Of a DNA stretch of 64,000 nt, positions 43,674-52,668 are shown one piece after another. Source of the DNA: Mesorhizobium sp. CAU 1732 (lineage in GTDB: Bacteria > Pseudomonadota > Alphaproteobacteria > Rhizobiales > Rhizobiaceae); contig NZ_JBDQQR010000001.1 of NCBI RefSeq assembly GCF_039888675.1, forward strand, positions 434,001-498,000, written 5' to 3'. Each line of letters opens with the position of its first letter. The first letter of the stretch is position 1. The position numbers and the translations under genes are program-made. The notes beneath the pieces are model-generated. The model was not told the DNA's origin, did no database searches, and saw only the letters and a list, made by a program, of their open reading frames with translations.

Positions 43674-44615
43674 ATGAATACCGGGATCGATCTGCGTCAG
43701 CTCCGCTATTTCGTCTGCCTCGCAGAGGAGCTCCATTTCGGGCGCGCGGCGGAGCGACTTGGCATGGCGCAAGCCCCGCTGAGCCAGCAGATCAGGCAGA
43801 TGGAGGAGCGGATTGGCGTGCCGCTGTTCCACCGCACCACGAGGCGCACGCGGTTGACCGCGGCGGGGCAGACTTTGCTGCGCCATGCGCGCGAACTTCT
43901 CGATTCCGCCGACAGGGCGGTGGCGCATGCGCGCGCCATGGCAGGGGAGACCACCGGGCGTATCAGAGTGGCCGGAGTGAACGTCGCGCTGACCCACGTA
44001 ATCCCGCCGGTGCTTGCCGAGTTTCGCAGGCTGTGGCCGGCGGTCATCGTCGACGTCACGCCGCTCGGCACTGGCGAACAGTTGCGGACTCTGGAGACCG
44101 GTGAGATCAACATCGCCTTCATCCGTCCGACCGAGCGCGCGGCCCATATGCAACTGGAGACCATCTTGAGCGAAGGCTTCGTCGCCGCTCTTCCGCGCGG
44201 TCACAGGCTGGCTGAAAAATCGGAAATCGCGTTGCAGGATTTCGTCGGAGAGGCGCTGATCGGCTATGCACCGATCCTTGGCGCCAACTACGCCACCATC
44301 ATGATGACCGCGCTCAGGAAAGCCGGTCTTCAGGCGCGTGTCGTGCAGGAATGCACGCATACCATGGCGGTTGCGACACAGGTGGCCTCGGGGCTGGGTG
44401 TGGCGATCATGCCGTCATGGATCGCCAATATCCGCTCGCCCTACCTCGAGTTCCGCCCGGTCCCCGAACTGCCGCGCGCCATCGACCTCGTCGTCGCCTG
44501 GCCGACAGGCGAGACGTCGCCCATCGTCCGCGACTTCATCGACACCACGCGGCGTGTCGCCGCTGATCTCGCGCCAGATTTCGGACGTCATTACGCTTCT
44601 TTTGAAACGCCGTGA
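43674..44615 (+). CDS. LysR-family regulator
   Basis: 313 residues. Helix-turn-helix RQLRYFVCLAEELHFGRAAE with GMAQAPLSQQIRQMEERIG; effector domain follows with IRVAGVNVALTHVIPPVLAE. It is divergent from the peptide-transporter operon and probably controls it. The inverted repeat TTGATATG-N5-CATATGAA (43658-43678) overlaps its own start codon and may serve autorepression. Confidence 0.93.
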   Translation: MNTGIDLRQLRYFVCLAEELHFGRAAERLGMAQAPLSQQIRQMEERIGVPLFHRTTRRTRLTAAGQTLLRHARELLDSADRAVAHARAMAGETTGRIRVAGVNVALTHVIPPVLAEFRRLWPAVIVDVTPLGTGEQLRTLETGEINIAFIRPTERAAHMQLETILSEGFVAALPRGHRLAEKSEIALQDFVGEALIGYAPILGANYATIMMTALRKAGLQARVVQECTHTMAVATQVASGLGVAIMPSWIANIRSPYLEFRPVPELPRAIDLVVAWPTGETSPIVRDFIDTTRRVAADLAPDFGRHYASFETP

Positions 44616-44618
44616 CCG

Positions 44619-45575
44619 TCAGACGAGTATGTCGATCGGATTGGGCTCCTTGCCGTCGGCGATCGCTTTCAGATTGCCGAGCATCCGACTGATGGACGGC
44701 GCAAAGCTGTCTGCCGACATTGCACCGACATGAGGTGTCGTTATGACCCCGTCCAGCCCGATCAGGGGATTGCCGGGTTGCAGAGGTTCGACTGCGAAGA
44801 CGTCAACGCCGGCGCCGCGCAGCCGTCCCTCACGGATCGCCTCGGCGACGTCCTCTTCGTTCATGACGCCACCCCGCGCGGCGTTGACCAGGATCGCGTC
44901 CGGCCGCATCAGCGCGAGCGTCTCCCGGTTGATCAGATTGCGCGTCGATGCGTTCAGTTCGCAGTTCAGCGTGACCACGTCCGACGTCCGCAACAAGTCT
45001 TCCAGCGGCGCGAAGCTGGCGCCTGCGTCCGCTTCTTCGGCGGCATCCAGCGGAACGCGCTTGGTGTAGAGTACCTTGCAATCGAAGCCCCTGAGAAGCT
45101 TGGCCAGGGCCTTGCCGATATAGCCCATGCCGATGATCCCCACCGTCTTGCCCGACAGCCGCATCGACGTCGGCGAAAGCTCGCCCTTGCGCCACTTGCC
45201 GTCGAGGATGCCGACATGGCCGCGCACGAGATTCCGATTCACGGCAAGGATCAGGCCCAGGGTCGTCTCCGCGACCGCGATGGCATTCGAACCGGTCGTG
45301 CGCAAGACGCGAACATTGTGCTGTCGGGCGGCATCCAGATCGATGTTGTCGTAGCCGACCCCCCATTTGTGGATTGCGCGCAGGCCCTCGACCGCCATCA
45401 TCTCGCTGGTCACCGGAACATCGCCGGTGATGCCGAAGGCCGCTCCCGACAGCGCCGCGATCTGATCCCCGGGATCGCGCGAGGTCGTCGTCGTTATCTC
45501 CCATCCCTGCGGCAAATAGGGGCGGATGCGGTCCAGCCTGTCGGTACCCGAAGGATCGAGCATTACAACCCGCAT
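44619..45575 (-). CDS. D-2-hydroxyacid dehydrogenase (SerA-like)
   Basis: 318 residues from the ATG at 45575 (GGAG upstream). Rossmann motif TVGIIGMGYIGKALAKLL, catalytic Arg in NCELNASTRNLINRE, and VNAARGGVMNEEDVAEAIRE, TTPHVGAMSADSF. It oxidises a D-2-hydroxyacid or reduces a 2-keto acid with NAD(H). It ends three bases from the convergent LysR gene. The substrate may come from the transported compounds. Confidence 0.9.
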   Translation of the reverse strand: MRVVMLDPSGTDRLDRIRPYLPQGWEITTTTSRDPGDQIAALSGAAFGITGDVPVTSEMMAVEGLRAIHKWGVGYDNIDLDAARQHNVRVLRTTGSNAIAVAETTLGLILAVNRNLVRGHVGILDGKWRKGELSPTSMRLSGKTVGIIGMGYIGKALAKLLRGFDCKVLYTKRVPLDAAEEADAGASFAPLEDLLRTSDVVTLNCELNASTRNLINRETLALMRPDAILVNAARGGVMNEEDVAEAIREGRLRGAGVDVFAVEPLQPGNPLIGLDGVITTPHVGAMSADSFAPSISRMLGNLKAIADGKEPNPIDILV

Positions 45576-45688
45576 GATATGAACTCCGTCTTCCCGGGGC
45601 ATGTCTCTAAAAGTGGGAATTGGTATAAAGACATACGTAAAAAACAAAGACCTGAAGCGTAGGCGGATCCGAAGGATCGCGACACGCT

Positions 45689-47353
45689 TTAGATGTGAAA
45701 ACGCACGCCGGGGCGCGCAAGCCCTCCGCCCTGCGCCATGACCGTTCCGTCGGCGCGCCAGCAGGCTGCCCCGGTCATGATTGCGTCGTCCCCGAAGGCG
45801 ATGGCGTTCATGCCGCCGCCCACCGTCTTGACCAGTCGCACCTCGTAACCGAGACCTGTCAGCGCCGTTTCCATATGCGCATAGGCTGGTTCGAGCTCGA
45901 TGTGATGGCCCTCCGTCCAGAGGCGGGGGGCCTCGACGGCTTGTTGCAGGCTCATGCCGTGATCGATGATGTTGAGGATCGCCTGCATGGCCGAGGGAAA
46001 GATGCGCACGCCGCCGGGCAATCCCAGCGCGAAGGCGGGCTTTCCGTCCTTCAGCACGATCATCGGCGCCATCGAGGTGGGCACCCTTTTTCCCGGCACG
46101 ATCGACATCGCCTTGCCGGGCCGCGGATCGTAGTTGAACATGTAGTTGTTGGGGATGATGCCTGTTTCCGGCACCATGATCCGTGCGCCGAACAGCCCGT
46201 TGATCGTATGGGTGGCCGCGACGATGTTTCCGTCGCGGTCTGCGACCGTGACGTGAGTGGTGTCGCGGCTTTCCTGCGCTTGTGGACGCGGAGCGGATGG
46301 TCTTTTTCCGATCCGGTCGAGACACTGACGCGCATACTCCTTGGACGTATAGCGCTCGACCGGCACGTCGACGAAATCCGGATCGCCGGAAGCCGCCCGT
46401 CGATCCTCGAACCCGATGCTGATCACTTCCGCCAGAAGCCGGAGGCTTTCGACGCTGCCGAAGCCCATTGCGCGGATGTCGAAATTCTCCAGAATGTTCA
46501 GCATCTGCGTCACATGCACACCGGAGGACGCCGGCGGGGGCGGACCTGCGATCGTATGGCCGCGATAGCTGCCGAACACGGCCTCGCGCTCGACCGCGCT
46601 ATAGCTTCGGAGGTCATCGAGAGTGAGAACGCTGGCGCCCGGCCCATCGGCGCGCAAGCGATCGATCAACGCCTCACCCAACGCCCCGCCGTGCAGGGCG
46701 GCCGCGCCCTGTGCCTGAACCAGTCTCAGGCTTTCCGCATAGGCACCCATCTTCATATGACTTCCGGGAACAGCGGGAGCTCCCTCAGGCACCATCATGC
46801 GCGCCATTTCGGGATCGGCGGAAAGGTCGGCCAGATGCTCGTTGATCGCACCGTTCAGATAGTGGCTTACGGTAAAGCCGCGTGAGGCGGCGCGGATCGC
46901 CGGCTCGACGACATCGGCAAAGGGCAGTTTGCCGTACTTCTCCTGCATCAGGCACCAGCCACGCAAATTGCCCGGCACCGCCACGGCCGACGGTCCGACG
47001 AGATTGCGGCGGTCCAGCGTGTCCATGTATTGGCCCGGCAAATCCGAAACGGGTGTGAACATCGTCGCGTCCATCGCGGCGCCCGCTGTCGACAATGCGT
47101 CCACGACCACATGCCGTCCGTCGGCGAGCCGGATATGCGATATGCCGCCGCCTGCAATGCCCACCATCATCGGCTCGACCACGGTGAGCGTCAGGAGCGC
47201 CGCCACTGCCGCATCGATGGCGTTGCCGCCGATCGCCAGCATCTCGTTTCCCGCGGCCGTCCCAAGCGGGGCATTCGTCACGACGACGCCCAGAGCGCCT
47301 GAAGCGGGGCGCTTTTCGCAGGTGAACGGCAAGTTTCCGATGGTCAAAAGCAT
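45689..47353 (-). CDS. ggt: Gamma-glutamyltransferase family protein
   Basis: 554 residues. GVVVTNAPLGTAAGNEMLAI near the N-terminus; the self-cleavage/catalytic Thr is in ESRDTTHVTVADRDGNIVAA; glutamyl binding region SMAPMIVLKDGKPAFALGLP. There is no clear signal peptide, so it may be cytosolic. The annotated ATG directly abuts AGGAG, too close for normal initiation; the in-frame TTG at 47347 is spaced better. It probably hydrolyses gamma-glutamyl or related amide bonds. Confidence 0.88.
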   Translation of the reverse strand: MLLTIGNLPFTCEKRPASGALGVVVTNAPLGTAAGNEMLAIGGNAIDAAVAALLTLTVVEPMMVGIAGGGISHIRLADGRHVVVDALSTAGAAMDATMFTPVSDLPGQYMDTLDRRNLVGPSAVAVPGNLRGWCLMQEKYGKLPFADVVEPAIRAASRGFTVSHYLNGAINEHLADLSADPEMARMMVPEGAPAVPGSHMKMGAYAESLRLVQAQGAAALHGGALGEALIDRLRADGPGASVLTLDDLRSYSAVEREAVFGSYRGHTIAGPPPPASSGVHVTQMLNILENFDIRAMGFGSVESLRLLAEVISIGFEDRRAASGDPDFVDVPVERYTSKEYARQCLDRIGKRPSAPRPQAQESRDTTHVTVADRDGNIVAATHTINGLFGARIMVPETGIIPNNYMFNYDPRPGKAMSIVPGKRVPTSMAPMIVLKDGKPAFALGLPGGVRIFPSAMQAILNIIDHGMSLQQAVEAPRLWTEGHHIELEPAYAHMETALTGLGYEVRLVKTVGGGMNAIAFGDDAIMTGAACWRADGTVMAQGGGLARPGVRFHI

Positions 47354-47577
47354 CTCCTGTCATCTGACGCGTCGCGAGCCTGGACCGTCGATAGCGGGCC
47401 AACAGTCCCGCTGCAACCTCTGCAGGCGTCTCGCCCTGCCATATGACGAAGCCGGCCGATTGCCGCCGGCGATTGTATTCTGGAAACCGAGGGATGGCGT
47501 TCCTATCTTTGTGGTTGCGACGCTATTCACCGCACTCGCATTTCAAAAAACGCCAAGTGATCGATGGAGGAGACACC

Positions 47578-47808
47578 ATGCTGCCAAGCACCGAGCCCAC
47601 GCTCGATGAGCTCTTGAATGAGCCGATCATCCGTCAACTCATGGCCAGTGACGGCCATACCAGTGAAGACATTCGTGCCCTGTTCCGGCAGGTGTCGAAG
47701 CGCGAAGTCCTCCTTCTGGATGATGATGACAACGCAGGCATGACGCCGCCGCCTGCCCACATCTGCGAAACAGCAACCCGCGCCGCCAAAATCTGCTGCC
47801 TTCGGTAA
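47578..47808 (+). CDS. Small conserved-looking protein, unknown
   Basis: 76 residues with GGAGGAG nine bases before the ATG. TEPTLDELLNEPIIRQLMAS then DGHTSEDIRALFRQVSKRE is a helical pattern I recall from many small rhizobial proteins of unknown function; the tail has three cysteines (HICETATRAAKICCLR). Possibly a regulatory partner. It is alone between the ggt and regulator genes. Confidence 0.65.
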   Translation: MLPSTEPTLDELLNEPIIRQLMASDGHTSEDIRALFRQVSKREVLLLDDDDNAGMTPPPAHICETATRAAKICCLR

Positions 47809-47923
47809 GGAAAGAGATCGCCTGGCCGCTGTCGGCGGCCAGATTCCGACTTGCATTTGGCGAAAACCGGCGGTTGGAACGACGACCTCCTTGAGGGATT
47901 TGTGCGATCAAGCGCGCGCCCGT

Positions 47924-48637
47924 CTATTTATCCGTTCGTGTCGGCTCTTTCCCTCGAAGCTGGTCGAGATAGTTGTAGACGGTGAAGCGCGTGACCCCGA
48001 GATGCGAGGCCGCGAGATCGACGCTGGAGCGGATCAGGAACAGCCCGCGATCGTTCATATGCCGCACCGCTTCCATCTTGTCTTCGCGACCCATCGCGGC
48101 GACGGGCTTCTCCGTGGCGGCTATGCCCGACTGGATGATCTCCTGCACCAGATCGTCCACGCTGGCGCTTTCGGGCTCGACCGGTTCCGGCGCCGCGCCG
48201 CCGATGGAAGCCAGCAATCCTTTGACGACACCGTCCAGCTCGCGCAGGCGGCTGTGGTCGGCGTTGACACAGAAGGCGGCGTAGGCCTCGCCCTTGTCGT
48301 CGCGCAGGATGATGCTGGTCGAATCCAGTTGATGGCCGATGCGCGAGCGTGTGCGGTAGTCGCTGACGATCGAATACGGCTTTCCGGCTTCGCCGGCCTC
48401 TCCCGACATCAGCTTCTGAAGGCCGAGATCGTCGAACGGACCGCTGATGATCGGGCTGCCGATGGAACGGCCGGTGATATGGCCATTGGCGATCGCAACG
48501 ACGGAATGGCCGGGTTTGGAAAGATCGTGCAGGACGATCTCGACATCGCGTCCGATGATCTGCTGCAAGCCTTCGACGACCCATTTCAGGGTCTCGATCA
48601 CCAGTTCGCGTTCCCGGGCATTCTTCGGGCTCATCAA
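47924..48637 (-). CDS. YheO/DauR-like transcriptional regulator
   Basis: 237 residues. The N-terminal YheO-type PAS region (LVIETLKWVVEGLQQIIGRD, LHDLSKPGHSVVAIANGHIT) and a C-terminal HTH (VDLAASHLGVTRFTVYNYLD). This is the layout of DauR, which controls D-arginine use in Pseudomonas. It ends the operon of RidA, aminotransferase and amino-acid permeases and probably controls it, perhaps through the sites at 53748-53781. Confidence 0.9.
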   Translation of the reverse strand: MMSPKNARERELVIETLKWVVEGLQQIIGRDVEIVLHDLSKPGHSVVAIANGHITGRSIGSPIISGPFDDLGLQKLMSGEAGEAGKPYSIVSDYRTRSRIGHQLDSTSIILRDDKGEAYAAFCVNADHSRLRELDGVVKGLLASIGGAAPEPVEPESASVDDLVQEIIQSGIAATEKPVAAMGREDKMEAVRHMNDRGLFLIRSSVDLAASHLGVTRFTVYNYLDQLRGKEPTRTDK

Positions 48638-48650
48638 GCGGTTCGTTCCT

Positions 48651-49121
48651 TCAATTCGCGTCCGAAATCTCGACGACCAGTTCGATTTCCACGGGCATGC
48701 CCATGGGCAGCGAATTCGTGCCTACAGCGGCGCGCGCATGCCGCCCACGGTCTCCCAGCACATCCACCAGCAGTTCCGATGCGCCGTTTATCACGAGATG
48801 CTGCTGCTCGAATCCGTCATCGGAATTGACGTAGCCGTTGAGCTTGACGATCTGCACGACCCGGTCAAGGTCTCCCGCAGCCGAAACGATGGCGGCGAGT
48901 GCGTTGATCGCCGACAGGCGTGCGGCGGCGATGCCTTGCTCGACCGTCATGTACCGGCCCAGCTTGCCGCGCGCGACGACCTTGCCGTCGACGATCGGCC
49001 CCTGACCGGAGATGTAGAGCACGTTTCCCATGAGGCGTGTCGGTACATAGGCCGCCAGCGGTGCGGACACCTCTGGCAATTCTATTCCGAGCGCTTTCAG
49101 TCTGGCCGAAGGGGTCATCAA
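48651..49121 (-). CDS. RidA-family enamine/imine deaminase
   Basis: 156 residues. NVLYISGQGPIVDGKVVARG, then LSAINALAAIVSAAGDLDRV, and the C-terminal HARAAVGTNSLPMGMPVEIE where the Arg of the RidA active site is in place. It hydrolyses reactive imines/enamines formed by PLP enzymes or amino-acid oxidation, so it suits the aminotransferase gene next to it. The stop of the aminotransferase overlaps its start. Confidence 0.9.
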   Translation of the reverse strand: MMTPSARLKALGIELPEVSAPLAAYVPTRLMGNVLYISGQGPIVDGKVVARGKLGRYMTVEQGIAAARLSAINALAAIVSAAGDLDRVVQIVKLNGYVNSDDGFEQQHLVINGASELLVDVLGDRGRHARAAVGTNSLPMGMPVEIELVVEISDAN

Positions 49122-50203
49122 GCCTGTTCCTTTCGAATGTCGCGGAGGAGTTCGCAGAAGCGATCAATGTCCGCCTCGGTGTTGTAGAAATGGGGAGAAA
49201 CGCGAAGGTATCGGCCGCGCGGTTCCACGCTGACGCCTCGGGCAGCGAGACGTTCCGCCGTGCCTTGCGGGTCGGCGCAGGCAATGGAGGTGATTGCCGC
49301 CGCTGCCGCTTCGGGCGTCGCGATCCCGGCACCGATATCGTCGAGGGCGCCTCGCAGATGCGTCCGCAGCATCGCGTTATGTTCATAGATGGCGTCCCAG
49401 CCGATCTGCTCCATATAGGCGAGCGCGTCCTGTAGCGTGACGAGGCCGGGATAGTTCACATGGCTGTAGCTCAGCGCGCGCGATGGCTCGGGATTGGCGT
49501 AGCCGCGCATGACCGGGTTCAGCGCTTCATTCAGGCGCGGTGCCACGATGCTGACCGCCAACCCAAACCCTGAGATCAGCCATTTGAAGACCGCGCCGAC
49601 ATAGGCGTCGGCAAGGCCTGCCTCCACCGGCGTCGCGCCGAGCGCCTGAATGCCATCCACGATCAGGAATGCGCCTGCATCACGGGATGCGCGCGACAAA
49701 ACCTGCAAGTCGAGCTTCGTGCCGGTTTCCCAATGCACATGAGAAGCGAGCACGATGCGGCTGTCGCGGGCGGCTTCCGCCAGCGCTTCGGTTCTCATCA
49801 CCTCTTCCGGCACGGCCACAGGGACGAGCGTGGCGCCGCGCCCGGCAAGCAGCCGCGCGACCGCCTGCACGGACGGAAACTCGTCATTGCACAGCACCAC
49901 CCGGTCGCCGGGCGAGACGGGCAGCGCCAGTGCGAGCCGGTTGAGGGCGTCGGTCGTGCTTCCGGCAAAATCCACCGTCTCGGCCGGCACATGCGCCAGG
50001 TGTGCAACCTGAACGCGGACGTCGCCAATGACGGAGCGCCACAGGTCGCGGCCGTCGAAGCCCTTGCTGTACATATCGTCGAAAAACCGGGCCGCGGCGG
50101 CGCCGGCATCACGGCGCGATATGCCGGTTGATGCGGTGTTCAGGTAGATTCGCTGGTCGAGATACGGAAACTGTTCCCGGACGCGTGCGATATCGAGACT
50201 CAT
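49118..50203 (-). CDS. Class V aminotransferase-fold PLP enzyme
   Basis: 361 residues. Opening YLDQRIYLNTASTGISRRDA; Asp that contacts PLP in FLIVDGIQALGATPVEAGLA; PLP lysine in GAVFKWLISGFGLA (about residue 212). This is the cysteine desulfurase/isopenicillin-epimerase-like group; no cysteine loop typical of desulfurases is seen, so racemase, epimerase or lyase activity on an amino acid is more likely. Confidence 0.88.
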   Translation of the reverse strand: MSLDIARVREQFPYLDQRIYLNTASTGISRRDAGAAAARFFDDMYSKGFDGRDLWRSVIGDVRVQVAHLAHVPAETVDFAGSTTDALNRLALALPVSPGDRVVLCNDEFPSVQAVARLLAGRGATLVPVAVPEEVMRTEALAEAARDSRIVLASHVHWETGTKLDLQVLSRASRDAGAFLIVDGIQALGATPVEAGLADAYVGAVFKWLISGFGLAVSIVAPRLNEALNPVMRGYANPEPSRALSYSHVNYPGLVTLQDALAYMEQIGWDAIYEHNAMLRTHLRGALDDIGAGIATPEAAAAAITSIACADPQGTAERLAARGVSVEPRGRYLRVSPHFYNTEADIDRFCELLRDIRKEQA

Positions 50204-50234
50204 GGCAATCTTCCCCGATGGTTTCGTCGATGCG

Positions 50235-51377
50235 TCATCGCGACCGCTTCAGACGCTTTTCGAGCCTCTGGCCGTAGCGGGACATGGCGAAGCAGAAAGC
50301 GAAATAGATCGCCGCGACGAAAAGATAGGCTTCCGCGCCGAAACCCTGCCAGGCCGGTTCGCCGATGGAGCGCTTGGCCGCGTTCAGAAGGTCGAATATG
50401 CCGATGATCATCACCAGCGACGTGTGCTTAAAGAACGCGATGCAGAGGCTGACGATCGGCGGCAGAACGATGGTCAATGCCTGCGGCATGATGACGAAAG
50501 CGGTCATGCGCCAATAGCCGAGCCCGAGCGACTTCGCCGCTTCGTATTGGCCCGCCGGCACAGCCTGCAGGCCGCCGCGAATGGTCTCCGAAAGATAGGC
50601 GGCGACGAACAGCACGATGCCGAGCTGCGCCCGCAGCAGCTTGGAGACCGTCAGCCCCTCGGGCAGGAACAGCGGGAACATCACGCTTGCCATGAACAGC
50701 ACGCTGATCAGCGGGATGCCGCGGATGATCTCGACATAGAGCGTGCAGAGCGTGCGCGCGGTCGCGTTGGTTTCGGACGCCCGCCCCAGCGCGACGAGAA
50801 TGGCCAGCGGGAAGGCGAGTGCGATGCCGAACGTTGCCAGCATCAGCGTCACAGGCAGGCCACCCCAGAGATCTTCCGAGACCGGCCGCAGCCCGAAGAT
50901 GCCACCGCGCATGAGGATGAAGATCGCCGTCAGGCCCGCGATCCAGACGGCGGCGATCTTCCAGCCCCACAAGCGGCGATCCACGGAGACGATGTAGAGC
51001 CCGATGAAGGCGGCGACGCAGATGGTCGGACGCCATTGCTCGGCATAGGGATAGAGGCCGAACAGGATGAAGCGGTATTTTTCACGGATCAGCGCCCAGC
51101 ACGCGCCGGCGGTGTCGGCGCGGCAAAGCTGCGTATCGGCAATGCTCGACCCGGGCAGGGTCCAGATCGCACGCACCACCGCCCAGTCGAGGAAATGATA
51201 TCCGATCCACGATAGCGCCGTGAGCATCAGCACTGTCGTGACGCTGGAAGCCCATGAGCTGAAAAGGTTGCGCCGCGTCCACGCGATCGGGCCTTTCTCG
51301 CCGGGCGGCCGCATCACGATCTCGTCGCCGGCGTCGATGGCGGTGGGGCTGCTGGTGTTGTTCGACAGCGCGGTCAT
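50235..51377 (-). CDS. aapM: General amino-acid ABC permease (AapM-like)
   Basis: 380 residues. Long N-terminal part with three helices before the core; ARTLCTLYVEIIRGIPLISV and the C-terminal EAAKSLGLGYWRMTAFVIMP coupling loop are those of AapM/YhdY. It overlaps the upstream permease by 4 bases. Confidence 0.9.
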   Translation of the reverse strand: MTALSNNTSSPTAIDAGDEIVMRPPGEKGPIAWTRRNLFSSWASSVTTVLMLTALSWIGYHFLDWAVVRAIWTLPGSSIADTQLCRADTAGACWALIREKYRFILFGLYPYAEQWRPTICVAAFIGLYIVSVDRRLWGWKIAAVWIAGLTAIFILMRGGIFGLRPVSEDLWGGLPVTLMLATFGIALAFPLAILVALGRASETNATARTLCTLYVEIIRGIPLISVLFMASVMFPLFLPEGLTVSKLLRAQLGIVLFVAAYLSETIRGGLQAVPAGQYEAAKSLGLGYWRMTAFVIMPQALTIVLPPIVSLCIAFFKHTSLVMIIGIFDLLNAAKRSIGEPAWQGFGAEAYLFVAAIYFAFCFAMSRYGQRLEKRLKRSR

Positions 51378-52549
51378 CGCGTCACCAGCGCAACGGAGCG
51401 GTTATACCAGTTCATCAGGGCACTGACCGCCAGGCTGATCGTGAGAAACGCAGCCATGATGATGGCGATGCCCTCCACCGCCTGCCCGGTATCGCTGATC
51501 ATCGTGTTCACGATCGCCACGAGGTCGGGATAGCCCACTGCCACCGCAAGCGAGCTGTTCTTGGTGATGCCGAGATACTCGCTGGTGAGCGGCGGCACGA
51601 TGATGCGCATGGCCTGCGGCAACACGATCTTGCGCATCGCTTGCGCCCGGCTGAGGCCGAGCGATTCCGCCGCTTCCCACTGACCCTTGGGAACGCCCAT
51701 GATGCCTGCGCGCACGATCTCGGCCACGAAGGCCGACGCATAGATGGACAGGCCGATGACAAGCGCCGAAAGCTCCGGCGCAAGCGACGATCCGCCAACG
51801 AAATTGAACCCGCGAAGCGCGGGCACATCCGGGGAAATGTGGGTGCCGGAAAAATACAGCACCGCCGCTGGCACGGCTGTTAGCAGAAGCACACCTGCGG
51901 GAAAGAGCGAGCGGGTCTTCAAATGCTCGCTGCCGAACCGATTGCGCAGATAGGCGAGTGCGACGAGCATGGCGCAGCCGAACGCGAATGCGCCGAGTGC
52001 CAGATCGCCGCCCTGCGGTTCGAGGAAGGTCGGATAGCGGATGCCGCGATTGGAGATGTAGAGCCCTTCGATGACCATGATCGCGTTGCGCGGGCCGGGC
52101 AGTTGAAGCAGCATCTGGTACCAGAACACCAGTTGCAGCAGCACCGGCACGTTGCGGATCAGCTCGACATAGCCCCCGCAGGTGCGCGCCAGAAGCCAGT
52201 TGGGTGACAGGCGCGCGATGCCGATCAACGTTCCCGCGACGGTGGAGACCACGATGACGATGAACGACACGGTCAGCGTGTTCAGGAAGCCAACGACGAG
52301 TGCTCGGGCATAGGTGTGAATGCCGGGCGCGAAATCCAGCCAGCTATGCGCGATCGGCATGTTGACGGGCCGGAAGAGAAACGCAAAGCCGGTGGTGATG
52401 CCGCGCGCGCGCAGATTGGCGAGCGTCGTGTCGATGAGGAACCAGGCGAGCGCGACGATGCCGAGCACCAAGGCGGCCTGCAGCGCAAGCGAGCGCAGGT
52501 TAACCGCTCCCGCTGCCGGACCGTCATTGGATTTGAACGCTAGACGCAT
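51374..52549 (-). CDS. aapQ: General amino-acid ABC permease (AapQ-like)
   Basis: 391 residues. GGYVELIRNVPVLLQLVFWY and EAAESLGLSRAQAMRKIVLP are the AapQ/HisM signatures, with about eight helices. It follows the binding-protein gene after a 119-base gap that contains a hairpin. Confidence 0.9.
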   Translation of the reverse strand: MRLAFKSNDGPAAGAVNLRSLALQAALVLGIVALAWFLIDTTLANLRARGITTGFAFLFRPVNMPIAHSWLDFAPGIHTYARALVVGFLNTLTVSFIVIVVSTVAGTLIGIARLSPNWLLARTCGGYVELIRNVPVLLQLVFWYQMLLQLPGPRNAIMVIEGLYISNRGIRYPTFLEPQGGDLALGAFAFGCAMLVALAYLRNRFGSEHLKTRSLFPAGVLLLTAVPAAVLYFSGTHISPDVPALRGFNFVGGSSLAPELSALVIGLSIYASAFVAEIVRAGIMGVPKGQWEAAESLGLSRAQAMRKIVLPQAMRIIVPPLTSEYLGITKNSSLAVAVGYPDLVAIVNTMISDTGQAVEGIAIIMAAFLTISLAVSALMNWYNRSVALVTR

Positions 52550-52573
52550 TGGCGGCCGCTCTGCTGGTTGAAA

Positions 52574-52599
52574 GGCGACGAGGACCGGATGCCGTCGCC
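52574..52599 (-). terminator. Hairpin between binding protein and permease genes
   Basis: On the minus strand GGCGACG pairs with CGTCGCC around a 12-base loop and is followed by TTTC. It probably lets only part of the transcripts run on, so that the binding protein is made in excess. Confidence 0.5.
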
Positions 52600-52668
52600 G
52601 CCTCTAACACATTCATCGAGCATCGGACCAACCCGTAACCGGGGACGTTTGGCCCGATGCCCTGGTGC

